The position numbers and the translations under genes were made by a program. From contig NC_049983.1 of NCBI RefSeq assembly GCF_000003815.2, positions 7,832,532-7,896,531 on the forward strand: a DNA stretch of 64,000 nt, read 5' to 3'. Under the pieces are notes generated by a model, which was given only the letters and a program-made list of their open reading frames with translations, had not been told where the DNA came from and searched no databases. Origin of the DNA: Branchiostoma floridae (Eukaryota > Chordata > Leptocardii > Amphioxiformes > Branchiostomatidae). This document shows positions 52,101 to 56,750 of this stretch, piece after piece (positions within the stretch are counted from its first letter, which is position 1; the number at the start of each line of letters is the position of its first letter).

Positions 52101-54673
52101 TGAGCCTCACAGACTCCTACTCAACTTCATCAAGCCAAGGTAAGAACAAGGACTCTTGGCCACACACTGTATGTACATTTTCAGATGGTCGGGGCTTGGA
52201 AGCATGATAGAGATATTGTAGCAAGGCTGTCTCCAGGACCCGTCCCTATGTCCAGGGGTAGAATTTTGCTTGTAGGGACAGACAAAAATTTCACTCGGTG
52301 CATCCTAAGGATCTGAAATTCATGACACAATTCTGATGAAAATGTGAAAATTACAGATTTAAGAATGATAATCAACAAAATGGGCTCCAAAGAATGAGTG
52401 GGATGGGAAAAAATTGAAAGCTGGAGACAGCCTTATATGGGTATAACTTTACCCTTAGATAGAATCTATCTTCATGACAATGAAGGACAACACTCAATGA
52501 AGAACACTGTACACAGAACCATTAATTTCACTAGCAGTTCTATGGTTATCGTATTGAGAACTTGTGTTCAACCCTTTCCAGACAGCAGTGAGGATGACTC
52601 TGTGGATGCCCATGTTCACTTCCCTCCCCTGGCCACACTCATGAAACTCCTGCAGATGAAAGGTGATGTACATGTACTACCATGTCTGAATCTTACACTT
52701 TATCATGAGAGTAGACTTTTTATGGAAGGCAAGTAAGCTGTCATCTGGATGTACCTTGATGTACAACAGAACTAAATGTTCCTTATCCAATAGAGGCAGC
52801 CAGTTTTGGTCTGCTTCTACGTATACTGTGAATCCATTTTTGATATGTCAAGGATTTTAGGGTTTGGGGGGAAAGGGAGTGCTATGTACTTCATGGAATT
52901 TAATTTCAACGGTGTGGGGGCAAGGGGGAGGGGGGCAGAAGAATGATCAAATATTTGCAATGAAATCTTAGCGGTTGACTCGCCTCACTTCTTGACTAGT
53001 GACCATGAAAGTTGTTAGAATTAAGTCACCATTTACAATTCAACATCAGTATTTTGTTATTTTGATAATCTGAATGCCAGCTTTTTAGCCTTGGTCTGTT
53101 CCCACCAATTGCCTATACCAGCAGCAGAACAAAGTTGGCATCCAGACTAAAAGGATCATGCAATAAAATATCTGAGTAAAGCCACATGTTGCAGTAGGAG
53201 ATATTAGATGGACATACGTCATTAGTAAAGGGGAATCCGCGTGCTTACGTGACTCCAGATGTTACGTAAACACGTTTCCGTGACTTGAAATATGTAAACC
53301 CAAATGTTTTGATTCCACCCTAATCTAAAGCCACCTTCCCATGTCAGGAGTTGGCTTTGATCTTAAACTGCAGTGCCTGTCAGGAGGAGGGATTAAAATT
53401 GCTCTGTCAGTTTTATGGCACTTTTTTGTGCAAGAGCCCTTATTAGGTACATGAAGTTAATAAGGTATATCTACCTTATAAGCACAGCTGGTGTTTCTTA
53501 CCGTGCGTGTGAAAGGACACAGTAGGTAGCTGGAAAGAAGAAGCACTATGACAGTGTGAGAAAGGTGAATGTTGTCCCATAGCCTTTTTGATGCCATAGG
53601 AGTAATGGGTTTTGTCTAGTGCACAGTATTGGATGGTTGAGCCAAATGACATTGTATACTGTAAATGCAGAAATGCTCGAGGTGGTTTGATATTCACGGC
53701 TTTAACAATAACTTAGAACCACCGCGGATATTTATCCATGACAGTAAGAGACTACAGTGCATGGTGCTAGCGTGAACTTAAAACCACCGCGAAAAGTCCC
53801 TTTTCCCGCTACCGGGAAATGAAATCCCTGCAAGCTTAAATGCATTTACAGTAGTGTCTAGTTGAATTATACACACTTGATATAACTGTGTGTCTCACCA
53901 GTGGGGTCATCAGTTGATCACCACCTGTCCTTAGGAATTTCGGCCCATTAAGTGCACAGTATAATCAAACAACAGATAGTGAGTGAGTGAGGCATTGCAA
54001 GGTGGAGCCAAGGACATTACAGTGTCTAATAGATATAATGTCCTTGGTGGAGCCCATCCCTCTCCTTAAACCACCTGTTACTGCCCCAACCAAAGTCAGG
54101 TATAAACCCTTTTTATATAAACCTGAGTGGAGTGAGGAAAGTTGCTTAAGTTTCCCTAGGATACAATGTTCAGCCAGGAATCAAATCTCTCTCATCGCAA
54201 ACTCATGGAAGGAAGCCTAGCCGCTTGGCTATTTAGGTGCACTCTCACTGCACTTGCATCATGCTTGCGTCACTGCGGGGTTCTAAAGATACAAGTTTTC
54301 TTACTTTTTGTGCATTTTGTTGTCTTCTAAGTCATACTTTTACATGTACGTATTACGCAATATGTAAATTATAACAAATCGGAGAAAATAACAAAACAGT
54401 GAGTCAGACGCATTGAACAAACCCTGCAGTGACGCAAACTTAAACACCGAAATTCGCACATTTGTCCAAGACTTAGTGAGTGTGGTACTTGTGCGTCTTG
54501 ATTCCTGGCACCTTTGATAACAGTGTAACTGCTTTCCTTATCCTCTCCTAGAGCCCCACACGAGAAGACACAGTCGGTCTGGCCGGTACGTTGACCTGAA
54601 GTTTGTACAGCAGTCGGCGCTGCAGCAGACCAAGCAGGAGTACGGCACCAACCTGTCTAATGTGTCATTTTAA
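6850..54673 (+). CDS. GSAP: Gamma-secretase-activating protein orthologue (34 coding exons)
   Basis: Orthologue of vertebrate GSAP (PION; fly pigeon family). In mammals it is reported to bind gamma-secretase and the APP C-terminal fragment and to raise amyloid-beta output; a caspase-derived 16-kDa C-terminal piece is described as active. Its basic role in invertebrates is unclear. Exons: 6850-6937, 8113-8222, 9898-9954, 10390-10459, 10953-11030, 11751-11836, 12162-12234, 12468-12517, 12640-12744, 13142-13207, 13941-13990, 14298-14338, 14491-14529, 14895-14953, 15828-15891, 18789-18866, 35023-35115, 37049-37123, 38106-38266, 38942-39109, 39415-39480, 40038-40196, 40505-40569, 40733-40764, 45905-45984, 48201-48296, 48923-49002, 49598-49692, 50205-50324, 50966-51027, 51527-51617, 52065-52139, 52582-52662, 54552-54673. 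Every junction is AG/GT and phases chain without error (2835 nt, 944 residues; human about 854). The family was recognised from remembered vertebrate sequence; no search was run. Confidence 0.92.
7690..7919. repeat. MITE-like element, GGCTGTCTCCAG family, copy 1
   Basis: A 230-bp element in GSAP intron 1 bounded by inverted ends GGCTGTCTCCAG (left) and CTGGAGACAGCC (right). Its interior resembles the copy at 52223-52434, including the phrases TCCAGGACCCG near the left end and GGGCTCCCAAACAATGAG near the right end. It carries no coding capacity, so I take it to be a non-autonomous DNA transposon. No target duplication is obvious. Confidence 0.7.
8990..9315 (+). repeat. tRNA-derived SINE-like repeat
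   Basis: The segment around 9055-9105 looks like a decayed tRNA half: GGGTTTGATTCCTGGC matches an RNA polymerase III B box. It is followed by TGTCCTTGGGAAAGGCACTTT, a phrase I recognise from other invertebrate tRNA-type SINEs. The 3' end is unclear. It lies in GSAP intron 2. Confidence 0.5.
9368..9469. repeat. Perfect 51-bp tandem duplication beside an assembly gap
   Basis: The 51-bp unit at 9368-9418, starting CTATGCTGTCTATGC, is repeated without any mismatch at 9419-9469, and the run of N begins at the next base. Either a longer tandem array is collapsed in the gap or the second copy is an assembly error. Confidence 0.9.
9470..9569. other. Assembly gap (100 N)
   Basis: Exactly 100 N, the usual placeholder for a gap of unknown size. 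It lies in GSAP intron 2 and does not interrupt a recognised exon. Confidence 0.99.
9898..18866 (+). CDS. GSAP: GSAP exons 3-16 (N-terminal half, WD-like region)
   Basis: Fourteen short exons. Landmarks that match vertebrate GSAP are VNQERTLL in exon 4, [10 protein letters not shown] in exons 5-6, [16 protein letters not shown] in exon 9 (human FVWAQWDMSEQRLYYI), CMQFYEKY in exon 10, GSLCICYQ in exon 14 and [10 protein letters not shown] in exon 15. This part of GSAP is usually modelled as a beta-propeller-like domain; that is family knowledge and is not visible directly. Exon 5 (10953-11030) looks attractive in a second frame rich in Pro and Lys, but only the Ala-Phe-Thr-Thr frame fits the phases on both sides. 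Exons 12 and 13 are only 41 and 39 nt long. Exon 16 (18789-18866) ends in phase 1 before a 16-kb intron. Confidence 0.9.
10049..10231. repeat. MITE-like element, CTGTAAATGCA family, copy 1
   Basis: A 183-bp element in GSAP intron 3 with perfect 13-bp inverted ends (TACTGTAAATGCA and its complement TGCATTTACAGTA). If the outer TA is the target duplication, the element proper has CTGTAAATGCA ends and a TA target, as in Tc1/mariner-type elements. The interior repeats phrases such as ACTCAAAACCAC. A second full copy is at 53657-53853 and a fragment is near 41245-41330. Confidence 0.75.
10605..10830. repeat. Truncated copy of the CAGGG-ended hAT-like MITE
   Basis: This segment of GSAP intron 4 is similar to the right two thirds of the element at 31376-31705. 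Shared phrases include TTTTCACTTCCAGCAATGGA, AGTAACAAGTATATCAAAAT and CTTGCCCGATCGG. The left inverted end is missing, so it is a decayed copy. Confidence 0.65.
11320..11650. repeat. Foldback (long inverted repeat) element
   Basis: In GSAP intron 5, the arm at 11397-11466 is the near-perfect inverted copy of 11507-11577, over about 70 bp with only a few mismatches, separated by a 40-base loop. Weaker pairing continues outwards to about 11320 and 11650, for example GGGTGATATGG opposite CTGCATCACCC. The transcribed RNA would form a long hairpin. It has no coding content and is probably a foldback-type MITE. Confidence 0.8.
14975..15360 (+). repeat. SINE-like repeat interrupted by a MITE
   Basis: The left part (about 14975-15055) looks tRNA-derived: GTCCAGTGGTTAGTG resembles an A box and GAGTTTGAAACC a weak B box. 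Sequence that may be the same repeat's body resumes after 15290. The intervening DNA is the inverted-repeat element listed separately. The SINE assignment is tentative because both boxes deviate from consensus. Confidence 0.35.
15056..15286. repeat. MITE-like element with about 40-bp inverted ends
   Basis: The left end reads CCCTTTTTCCACTAGGACGG and then GCGCTCTC; the right end, read in complement, gives CCCCCTTTCCACTAGACGGC and then CGCTCTCAC. The imperfect inverted repeats are therefore around 40 bp long. The core shares TTTTGTTGTCTTCT with a diverged relative at about 54238-54438. It lies in GSAP intron 14, has no ORF and shows no clear target duplication. Confidence 0.65.
16913..17595. 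repeat. Direct repeat of about 240 bp inside GSAP intron 15
   Basis: Sequence at about 16913-17165 recurs at about 17358-17595 (offset near 445 bp). Both copies contain TTTCGTAAGCTCC, GTGATTCGAGGAAAA, TTGACGACGAAAAATCC and TTCATGACAAAATCTAG in the same order, with scattered substitutions and small indels. The surrounding 16.1-18.4 kb is also richer in CpG and in GGCCGCCAT-type words than neighbouring intron, which suggests a larger inserted unit of unknown type. Confidence 0.7.
18905..20012. repeat. About 1.1-kb interspersed repeat with internal duplication
   Basis: The left end contains TACCTCCATGAAAATTG and the right end CATTTCATGGAGGTAAT, so the borders form a short inverted repeat. Inside, 19327-19515 and 19620-19805 are diverged copies of one module; both contain TTGACAAAAATGCCCCTGC. 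Near the right end is a CAGA/CACA microsatellite at about 19938-19968. A related right-end fragment lies at about 46560-46760. It has no convincing ORF and I call it a non-autonomous DNA repeat. Confidence 0.55.
21372..22271 (-). CDS. Secreted collagen-like/C1q-domain protein (C1q-like family)
   Basis: A single-exon gene for a 299-residue secreted protein, nested antisense in GSAP intron 16. The chosen start is the Met before a signal peptide ([21 protein letters not shown], about 2-22); the frame stays open 47 codons further upstream, but that stretch has no protein-like features. Next come GSCRIVCG (28-35, Cys30 and Cys34), a linker, a collagen-like Gly-X-Y region (about 61-144, interrupted near GKGLYG and GAGRKG), and a C1q/TNF-like head (about 162-299). 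The CRxVC block just after the signal peptide resembles that of vertebrate C1QL1-4, which form trimers and higher oligomers and act at synapses. I infer a C1QL/cerebellin-like secreted ligand. The head has [10 protein letters not shown], typical of C1q domains. Complement C1q or a C1q lectin is less likely but possible. Confidence 0.88.
   Translation of the reverse strand: MRRIVIYVFLVVTCSLDTSFVSSELMTGSCRIVCGMGGENSNLYLSDYPNSPNNLPDVGKGEKGAPGRPGKAGPQGPPGETGIQGLPGKGLYGPKGEKGDMGPLGPKGDRGLQGPVGAGRKGDSGDKGQKGEQGYTGPRGKPGDPAPYHPMIRYVHPPAPGPLKIVFSATNTYKDVKYRHGRRSQATTSFSHVLVNSGGHYHTRNSVFIAPMNGTYSFTFSVPKHQKEDLLEVHLMRNLKKQVIAIATGPNPGISMATNSAIIHMDENDLAWIKVHRGAIEEQERLATFTGCLLFPDLG
26300..26880. repeat. About 200-bp tandem repeat, roughly three copies
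   Basis: Three diverged units begin near 26300, 26472 and 26682, each with CTCTTACCTTTA (or a variant) at the start and, later, CTTCTGCAAGAAGA followed by GTTTTGGAAGTGG or similar. Units two and three also share GGATCATAATAAAG and AGCTCTATCGATGT. No coding potential. A poly-A run sits at about 26787-26801. Confidence 0.7.
27285..27475 (+). repeat. Interspersed repeat family, copy A (other copies at 28795-28945 and 46390-46530)
   Basis: Contains GATGTGCAAGGGTTAGGTGT, GTTCAGTGTAATATAACCAG and GGTGTGTTACGCCAAAGG. The same ordered phrases appear in complement at 28795-28945 and in direct orientation at 46390-46530, with divergence. No ORF; the class is unknown. Confidence 0.6.
27610..28352. repeat. 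Duplicated and partly palindromic segment spanning a gap
   Basis: 27640-27874 and 28000-28259 are diverged direct copies; both contain GGCAGGGTTG followed by AGATTAGCAATTACTA and GAGTGCGAT. After the second copy, 28267-28352 is the inverted copy of 27660-27730 (ACCTGGCCTGTCTACCTGGC and its complement). The 100-N gap lies between the direct copies, so the true arrangement and copy number are uncertain. Confidence 0.75.
27875..27974. other. Assembly gap (100 N)
   Basis: Exactly 100 N within the duplicated segment of GSAP intron 16. No recognised exon is affected. Confidence 0.99.
28795..28945 (-). repeat. Interspersed repeat family, copy B (inverted)
   Basis: The complement of this segment matches 27285-27475, including GATGTGCAAAAGTTAGGTGT and TTAATATAACCAG. 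Copies in both orientations in one intron indicate a dispersed mobile repeat, not a tandem array. Confidence 0.6.
31166..31265. other. Assembly gap (100 N)
   Basis: Exactly 100 N in GSAP intron 16. No recognised exon is affected. Confidence 0.99.
31368..31713. mobile_element. hAT-like MITE with 8-bp target duplication
   Basis: A 330-bp element (31376-31705) with imperfect inverted ends: CAGGGTTGAACAAGT on the left, and CAGGGATAAACAAGT as the complement of the right end. It is flanked on both sides by ATCCTTGG (31368-31375 and 31706-31713). CAGGG-type ends with an 8-bp target duplication are the signature of the hAT superfamily. There is no transposase ORF, so the element is non-autonomous. 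A truncated relative is at 10605-10830. Confidence 0.85.
31735..32100. repeat. Degenerate copy of the GGCTGTCTCCAG repeat family
   Basis: Begins with GCTGTCTCCAGGACCCG and ends near AACATGGGCTCCCAAACAAT, matching both ends of the element at 7690-7919, but the right inverted end is lost and the middle is rearranged. It directly follows the hAT-like MITE. Confidence 0.5.
32566..32603. repeat. TG dinucleotide microsatellite
   Basis: About 18 units of TG in GSAP intron 16, ending in TCTGTGG. Confidence 0.95.
35023..40764 (+). CDS. GSAP: GSAP exons 17-24 (middle region)
   Basis: Exon 17 resumes with [18 protein letters not shown], matching human LDYYVAVYLPGHFFHLLNV, so the 16-kb intron 16 is bridged in frame. 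Exon 19 (161 nt) holds [16 protein letters not shown] and a helical stretch. Exon 20 (168 nt) matches the human segment around DLIQEFIIASSYWSVYS. Exon 22 contains [12 protein letters not shown]. Exons 23-24 are a low-similarity Ser/Arg-rich linker; exon 24 is only 32 nt (40733-40764, donor GTCAGT) and is the least certain of the set. An 18-bp minisatellite fills most of the intron between exons 21 and 22, and a tRNA-derived SINE lies in the intron between exons 19 and 20. Confidence 0.9.
35180..35385. repeat. MITE-like element, GTTCACCTTTAT family, copy 1
   Basis: The left end GGTTCACCTTTATCCG (35182-35197) is opposed by CGGATAAAGCTGAAC (35369-35383). The interior includes TTGAAACCACTGTC, which is also present in the copy at 49140-49348. 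It lies in GSAP intron 17, about 65 bp after exon 17, and has no coding capacity. Confidence 0.65.
35741..35961. repeat. MITE-like element, GTTCACCTTTAT family, copy 2
   Basis: Perfect 15-bp inverted ends: CTAGTTCACCTTTAT at 35741-35755 and ATAAAGGTGAACTAG at 35947-35961. This is the best preserved copy of the family and lies only about 360 bp from copy 1 in the same intron. Confidence 0.75.
38596..38880 (+). repeat. tRNA-derived SINE
   Basis: The 5' part (about 38598-38675) is tRNA-like. TGGCTGAGTGGGTAGAGTG fits an A box and GAGTTCGATCCCC a perfect B box, spaced as in a tRNA gene. The body contains GTAGTGACTTCACAAAG and continues to about 38880. It is an RNA polymerase III retroposon, not a functional tRNA, because no acceptor stem closes. 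It lies in GSAP intron 19, in the same orientation as the gene. Confidence 0.8.
39557..39851. repeat. 18-bp minisatellite (about 16 units)
   Basis: The unit is close to GGTACGGACACTACTGGG, repeated about 16 times, with A/G variation at one position and one 17-bp unit near 39797. It starts about 75 bp after GSAP exon 21 and ends about 190 bp before exon 22. Because 18 is a multiple of 3, both strands give long artefactual ORFs (Arg-Thr-Leu-Leu-Gly-Val and Val-Pro-Pro-Val type repeats); they are not genes. Confidence 0.95.
42093..44087 (-). CDS. LRR-Ig transmembrane receptor
   Basis: A 664-residue type I membrane protein from one coding exon, nested antisense in GSAP intron 24. Signal peptide about 1-24; N-terminal LRR cap 26-50 (Cys26, Cys35); about 15 leucine-rich repeats (52-415); C-terminal cap NPWQCDC (419-425) with Cys451 and Cys472; one I-set Ig domain (about 476-566; Cys498, Cys549, DAGLYSC); a Thr/Pro/Ser stalk; a transmembrane helix (about 600-625) followed by WRKRK; and a short tail of about 38 residues without an obvious TIR, ITAM or ITIM. 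This LRR-Ig layout is strongly expanded in amphioxus and is thought to serve in immune or neural recognition; the ligand is unknown. The frame is open 59 codons further upstream, but I start at the Met before the signal peptide. The repeats alternate between two types, forming a 48-residue super-repeat. Confidence 0.92.
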   Translation of the reverse strand: MGEKLPGMLLSLLIILMAFGSTEASCSVTGSDAICSRQGLTSVPQNLPTGITYFYLQWNQITTLNQSDFSQYWSVRVLELGYNSIATINSHAFNNLSDLIVLGLSFNRLSTLRADTFTGLGNLERLLLANNEINDIQAGTFTPTPQLRALYLGNNLTTLRSDMFTGLGNLTVLSLSHNAINDIQAGTFISTPQLGSLYMSYNKLTTLRSDMFTGLGNLRYLHLNINDISDIQAGTFSPTTQLGTTLDLSDNKLTNLRSGMFTGLENLKYLTLSYNEINDIQAGTFSPTSKLRAMFLDHNKLSNLRSDTFTGLGDLNELYLNFNEIKNIQAGTFDSTPQLETLNLYYNKLTSLRSGTFTGLGNLQALLLSHNEINNIQAGTFDSTSPLKTLELNENRLTVLSTEIFAILSPILNVEIDNNPWQCDCRMLPFRQVMSESIPWHSTSFENQIMCEGPSNIRGANLKDIRPEDLICEEPTIAMFGKSDNNTVVEGKTLHLVCEASGIPAPDITVTLPSGLNATVESGGTVTVDPNGTITITNVNAADAGLYSCIAANFVGSTSVTLSVHVQLTTPITGTVAPVTSPCAKPESSAGHDESAPTLSISVIIGSVCGAVAGTVLVCSIILTIWRKRKTQNPSSDPVPTVVFSKASASVTITGHDQTEQGGA
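42900..43765 (-). repeat. 144-bp coding super-repeat within the LRR-Ig gene
   Basis: Two LRR types alternate: one ends in [12 protein letters not shown], the next in [14 protein letters not shown]. The second type begins its INDIQAGTF motif at residues 133, 180, 228, 277, 325 and 373. Spacing is therefore 48, with one repeat short by a residue and one long by a residue. In DNA this is a 144-bp tandem repeat of about six copies, with clear nucleotide similarity (GTTCCAGCCTGAATGTC recurs on the + strand). Confidence 0.9.
44829..44837 (-). promoter_or_regulatory. Probable TATA box of the LRR-Ig gene
   Basis: The - strand reads TATAAAAAG here. About 150 bp further downstream on that strand there is a consensus donor (GTAAGT, GT at 44682-44681). 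A good acceptor (TTGTATCAG, ending at 44105, preceded by a pyrimidine-rich tract) lies 17 bases before the ATG. Together these suggest a short non-coding first exon, a 577-bp intron in the 5' UTR and a second exon with the whole coding region. This is inference from motifs only. Confidence 0.4.
45905..54673 (+). CDS. GSAP: GSAP exons 25-34 (C-terminal GSAP-16 region)
   Basis: These exons encode the helical C-terminal part, corresponding to the GSAP-16 domain. Exon 29 (50205-50324) encodes [20 protein letters not shown], a clear match to human GFHTLHTILGVQCLPLHNLL. Exon 31 has [14 protein letters not shown], matching the human LWDHPMSSNIISR region. The terminal exon has [15 protein letters not shown], matching human NVDAEFVEEAALKHT, and ends TAA at 54671-54673, about a dozen residues past the last conserved position. 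The exon 27 donor is at 49003, not 49001, because only phase 2 joins the SNVGEPG junction. Exon 33 contains EDDSVDA, a DxxD-type motif that a caspase could cut; this is only a suggestion. Confidence 0.9.
46089..46171. repeat. CT dinucleotide microsatellite
   Basis: About 41 uninterrupted CT units, roughly 105 bp after GSAP exon 25. It gives intron 25 a long polypyrimidine stretch. Confidence 0.97.
46390..46530 (+). repeat. Interspersed repeat family, copy C
   Basis: Matches 27285-27475: GATGTGCAAAGG then GGTGTGACG, TTCAGTGTAATAGAACCA and GGTGTGTTATGCCGAAGG. It lies in GSAP intron 25. Confidence 0.55.
46991..47204. mobile_element. Foldback MITE with 9-bp target duplication
   Basis: The element (47000-47195) is almost entirely two inverted arms. 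The left arm starts TAGCCTCCATAGCAGGCTC and contains TTTTGCCGGCCATTTCTTTT; the right arm contains AAAAGAAATGGCTGGCAAAA and ends GAGCCTGCTATGGAGGCT. The flanks AGGTGCTAA (46991-46999 and 47196-47204) are identical and are read as the target duplication. A 9-bp duplication with long inverted arms is typical of Mutator-like non-autonomous elements, but the superfamily is inferred. Confidence 0.85.
47860..48100 (-). repeat. tRNA-SINE-like repeat, - strand
   Basis: In complement this segment carries GTTAGATTCTTGGCATTTC (B-box-like) followed by AAGTTGTGTCCTTGGGAGAG, the same body phrase as in the SINE at 8990-9315, and CTCACTCCACTTAAG further on. The phrase ACCTGAGC near a conserved GTGGAGTGAGGAAAG is shared with the copy at 53985-54235. 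It lies in GSAP intron 25. Confidence 0.55.
49140..49348. repeat. MITE-like element, GTTCACCTTTAT family, copy 3
   Basis: The left end GGTTCACCTTCATCC and right end ATAGGTGAATTA are diverged inverted ends of the family seen at 35180-35385 and 35741-35961. The interior shares GATTGAAACCACTGTC. It lies in GSAP intron 27. Confidence 0.6.
52223..52434. repeat. MITE-like element, GGCTGTCTCCAG family, copy 2
   Basis: A 212-bp element in GSAP intron 32 with perfect 14-bp inverted ends AAGGCTGTCTCCAG and CTGGAGACAGCCTT. Its interior resembles copy 1 at 7690-7919 (CCAGGACCCGTCCC, TTTTGCTTGTAGGGACAG, TGGGCTCCAAAGAATGAGTG). No coding capacity. Confidence 0.8.
53657..53853. repeat. MITE-like element, CTGTAAATGCA family, copy 2
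   Basis: Inverted ends TACTGTAAATGCA and TGCATTTACAGTA enclose about 190 bp. The interior shares phrases with copy 1 at 10049-10231 (AAAACCACCGCGAA versus AAAACCACAGTGAA; CCCTTTTCCC). The terminal TA on each side could be the target duplication. It lies in GSAP intron 33. Confidence 0.75.
53985..54235 (-). repeat. tRNA-SINE-like repeat, - strand
   Basis: The complement reads CCAAGCGGCTAGGCTTCC, then TTTGATTCCTGGCTGAAC (B-box-like), then CTCACTCCACTCAGG and a body that matches the copy at 47860-48100. It also contains a short inverted pair around ACATTAC and GACATTATATC. It lies in GSAP intron 33. Confidence 0.5.
54238..54438. repeat. Inverted-repeat element next to the last GSAP exon
   Basis: TTGCGTCACTGCGGGGTT at about 54270-54287 is opposed by AACCCTGCAGTGACGCAA at about 54419-54436. 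The core TTTTGTTGTCTTCT is shared with the element at 15056-15286, so this is probably a diverged member of that MITE family. It abuts the duplicated segment that starts at 54440. Confidence 0.6.
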
Positions 54674-54737
54674 ACACCGAAATTCGCACATTTGTCCAAG
54701 ACTTAGTGGGTATGGTACTTGTGTGTCTTGATTGCTG
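54440..54737 (+). repeat. 68-bp direct repeat flanking GSAP exon 34
   Basis: 54440-54507 and 54670-54737 are about 94 per cent identical (four mismatches) and start with TTAAACACCGAAATTCGCAC. The downstream copy begins inside the last codon and contains the stop codon: the final TTT ends with its first T and TAA follows. The upstream copy lies in intron 33, 44 bp before exon 34. The mismatches argue against an assembly artefact. Confidence 0.9.
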
Positions 54738-56750
54738 CTCAAATACATATTAAGGTATGCCTTGTGAAAAAAAAATTGTCAGGGAGATGGCGTTGTAACT
54801 AAGTGTAAGACTTATTATATATACATAATTGTATACAATGTTCATCGATCTATATTCTGCTGCTGCCATCATAATTGACGAAAACTTTGGAGGGCTTACT
54901 TATACAAACAGAGATAAGTACATGAAAGTGATTTTAGATTCAAAGAAGTGCATCTGGCAAATGCTATAATCAATGAAACCATATTGTATGTCTTAGTCTT
55001 ACATGTCATATAAATGTACATGTACATGTTGGACAGCACTGAAAAATTGGCGAAAGATGATGGCCCACGCCACATAAACAAATTTGTTTTACACAAACTG
55101 TAGATTTTTTTTCACCACGATTGGAAAGAAATCACCAAAGAAGCAAGACTGAGTGAAATGTAACCTCCTACTATCAACATAATCTACTTTTAACGTAACT
55201 TACTATAATAGCTGTACGTAAACTCGTATAGACGTAACTTACTGTAAAATGTATGTCCATGCATTACATGTATTTTAAGGGACCCGGTATATGTCTCAGT
55301 TAGTCTTAAAAAGGGAATGATGCGGATGCATGTACATGTATGTACATTGCATGGGTACTTAATGAAATTTTGAAGTGCTTCTGCAAAGAATACAGTTTTA
55401 TATCTATCTCTATACGCAAACAAAAACATCATGAAACAAAAAAATCCTGTGAAAATGGATGCTTTATTTATGACCTCAATACAAAATTGAGCATATGATG
55501 AAGATTATTACTGAGCAAAAGTAGGCACCCCACAACACATGTACGTTGTACATCTATACAAAATAACAATTATATACAAGACTTCTTAAAATCTATCATC
55601 ATGGAAAATAATACAGCTATGAATTTTTTTGCCACCTGCTGAAAAAAGATACTATTGTGTAATTTCAGGCACTTGGGTGAATAGATTATGAATTGTGCAA
55701 ATAAATCTTATATATACAGTACACTTTCTGCATTTCCTTCATAAGTTCAAGTTAGACAGAATTCGCTTTGTATGAGGACTAAGTCTTATTTCTCCTTTCA
55801 TTAACCCTTCCAAGTCCACTGATCTTGAAGGTTATACGGTGTACTGGATCTATATCAGAAAGTAACACATGAATTTGTTCAACTCTAATAAGACAGATAA
55901 AAGTTGTCCAATGACATTTAGCAGCTACATGTAGTACAATCTTAAGGCCACTTAAAGACAGCATTCTGGTCTGTGGACTTACATAATATTTGACATACAT
56001 TGTATGTAACACCTTCAGTAAGTCTGTCTGAGCCTCATTGTAGATCTGTACAAGAAGGGATGGAGTGAAGTCATTGTGATGACAACTCAACACAGGAAAT
56101 CCTAGATCCAGTCTTATCCTCAAACACAATCCAGTCCTGGTACCAGTACATACAGGTCAAGGCCTTGGCTTTAAAAAGATACGACCCTGCCGTATCATAT
56201 TAATGGTTCAGTGTTGTGTGTTTCTGCTCTTTAGTCTTGCGGGAATGCAATTAGACATAAATCAAGTAAATCTTACCTTAATTCCCTGTGTATCGGTACT
56301 AGGATTTTGTTTAATCTAGCTGAGACCTACAGGGTCCATCTGTTGCCAACTTAACCTTCTTCTAGCTGCCTTACCCTGGATGCAGTACAAATTGGGTGCC
56401 CAAAAGGCTACCTTAGCTGAAAGACTGTTAAGCAGTGCACCATCACCTACTAAACCTTGTTGCACTCTTGACTGAGACTTCACATTTGGTGTAATTCTGT
56501 AACTTGAACTCTTTAATCCCCAATATGTCTTCTGCAGTGACATAAGGCACATGTATTCAACTCTTTCATCTTCACAATCTTCAGGCTACAGTGAGATTTG
56601 AGTAACAACTTGACACTGTCATGCTGTCATGTATGATTATAGCATAATAGTTCATTAGGCACATGTTGGTCTAAGGGACGTGTATACACAAGGCACAGTG
56701 TGGTGATAGAGTTTTAACATGCTGTATAATACATAAAGGCAGTCCTTAAT
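54674..56750. other. Convergent 3' region between GSAP and CCDC146
   Basis: This 2.1-kb stretch between the two stop codons has no further gene. It should hold both 3' UTRs. The first AATAAA on the + strand after the GSAP stop that I noticed is at 55700-55705. On the - strand after the CCDC146 stop, an AATAAA is at 55468-55463, and weaker ATTAAA variants lie nearer (for example 56315-56310). Which of them are used cannot be told from sequence. Confidence 0.5.
55700..55705 (+). terminator. Candidate GSAP polyadenylation signal AATAAA
   Basis: This is the first canonical AATAAA on the + strand that I noticed downstream of the GSAP stop at 54673, giving a 3' UTR of about 1.0 kb. A hexamer alone is weak evidence. 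Confidence 0.35.
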
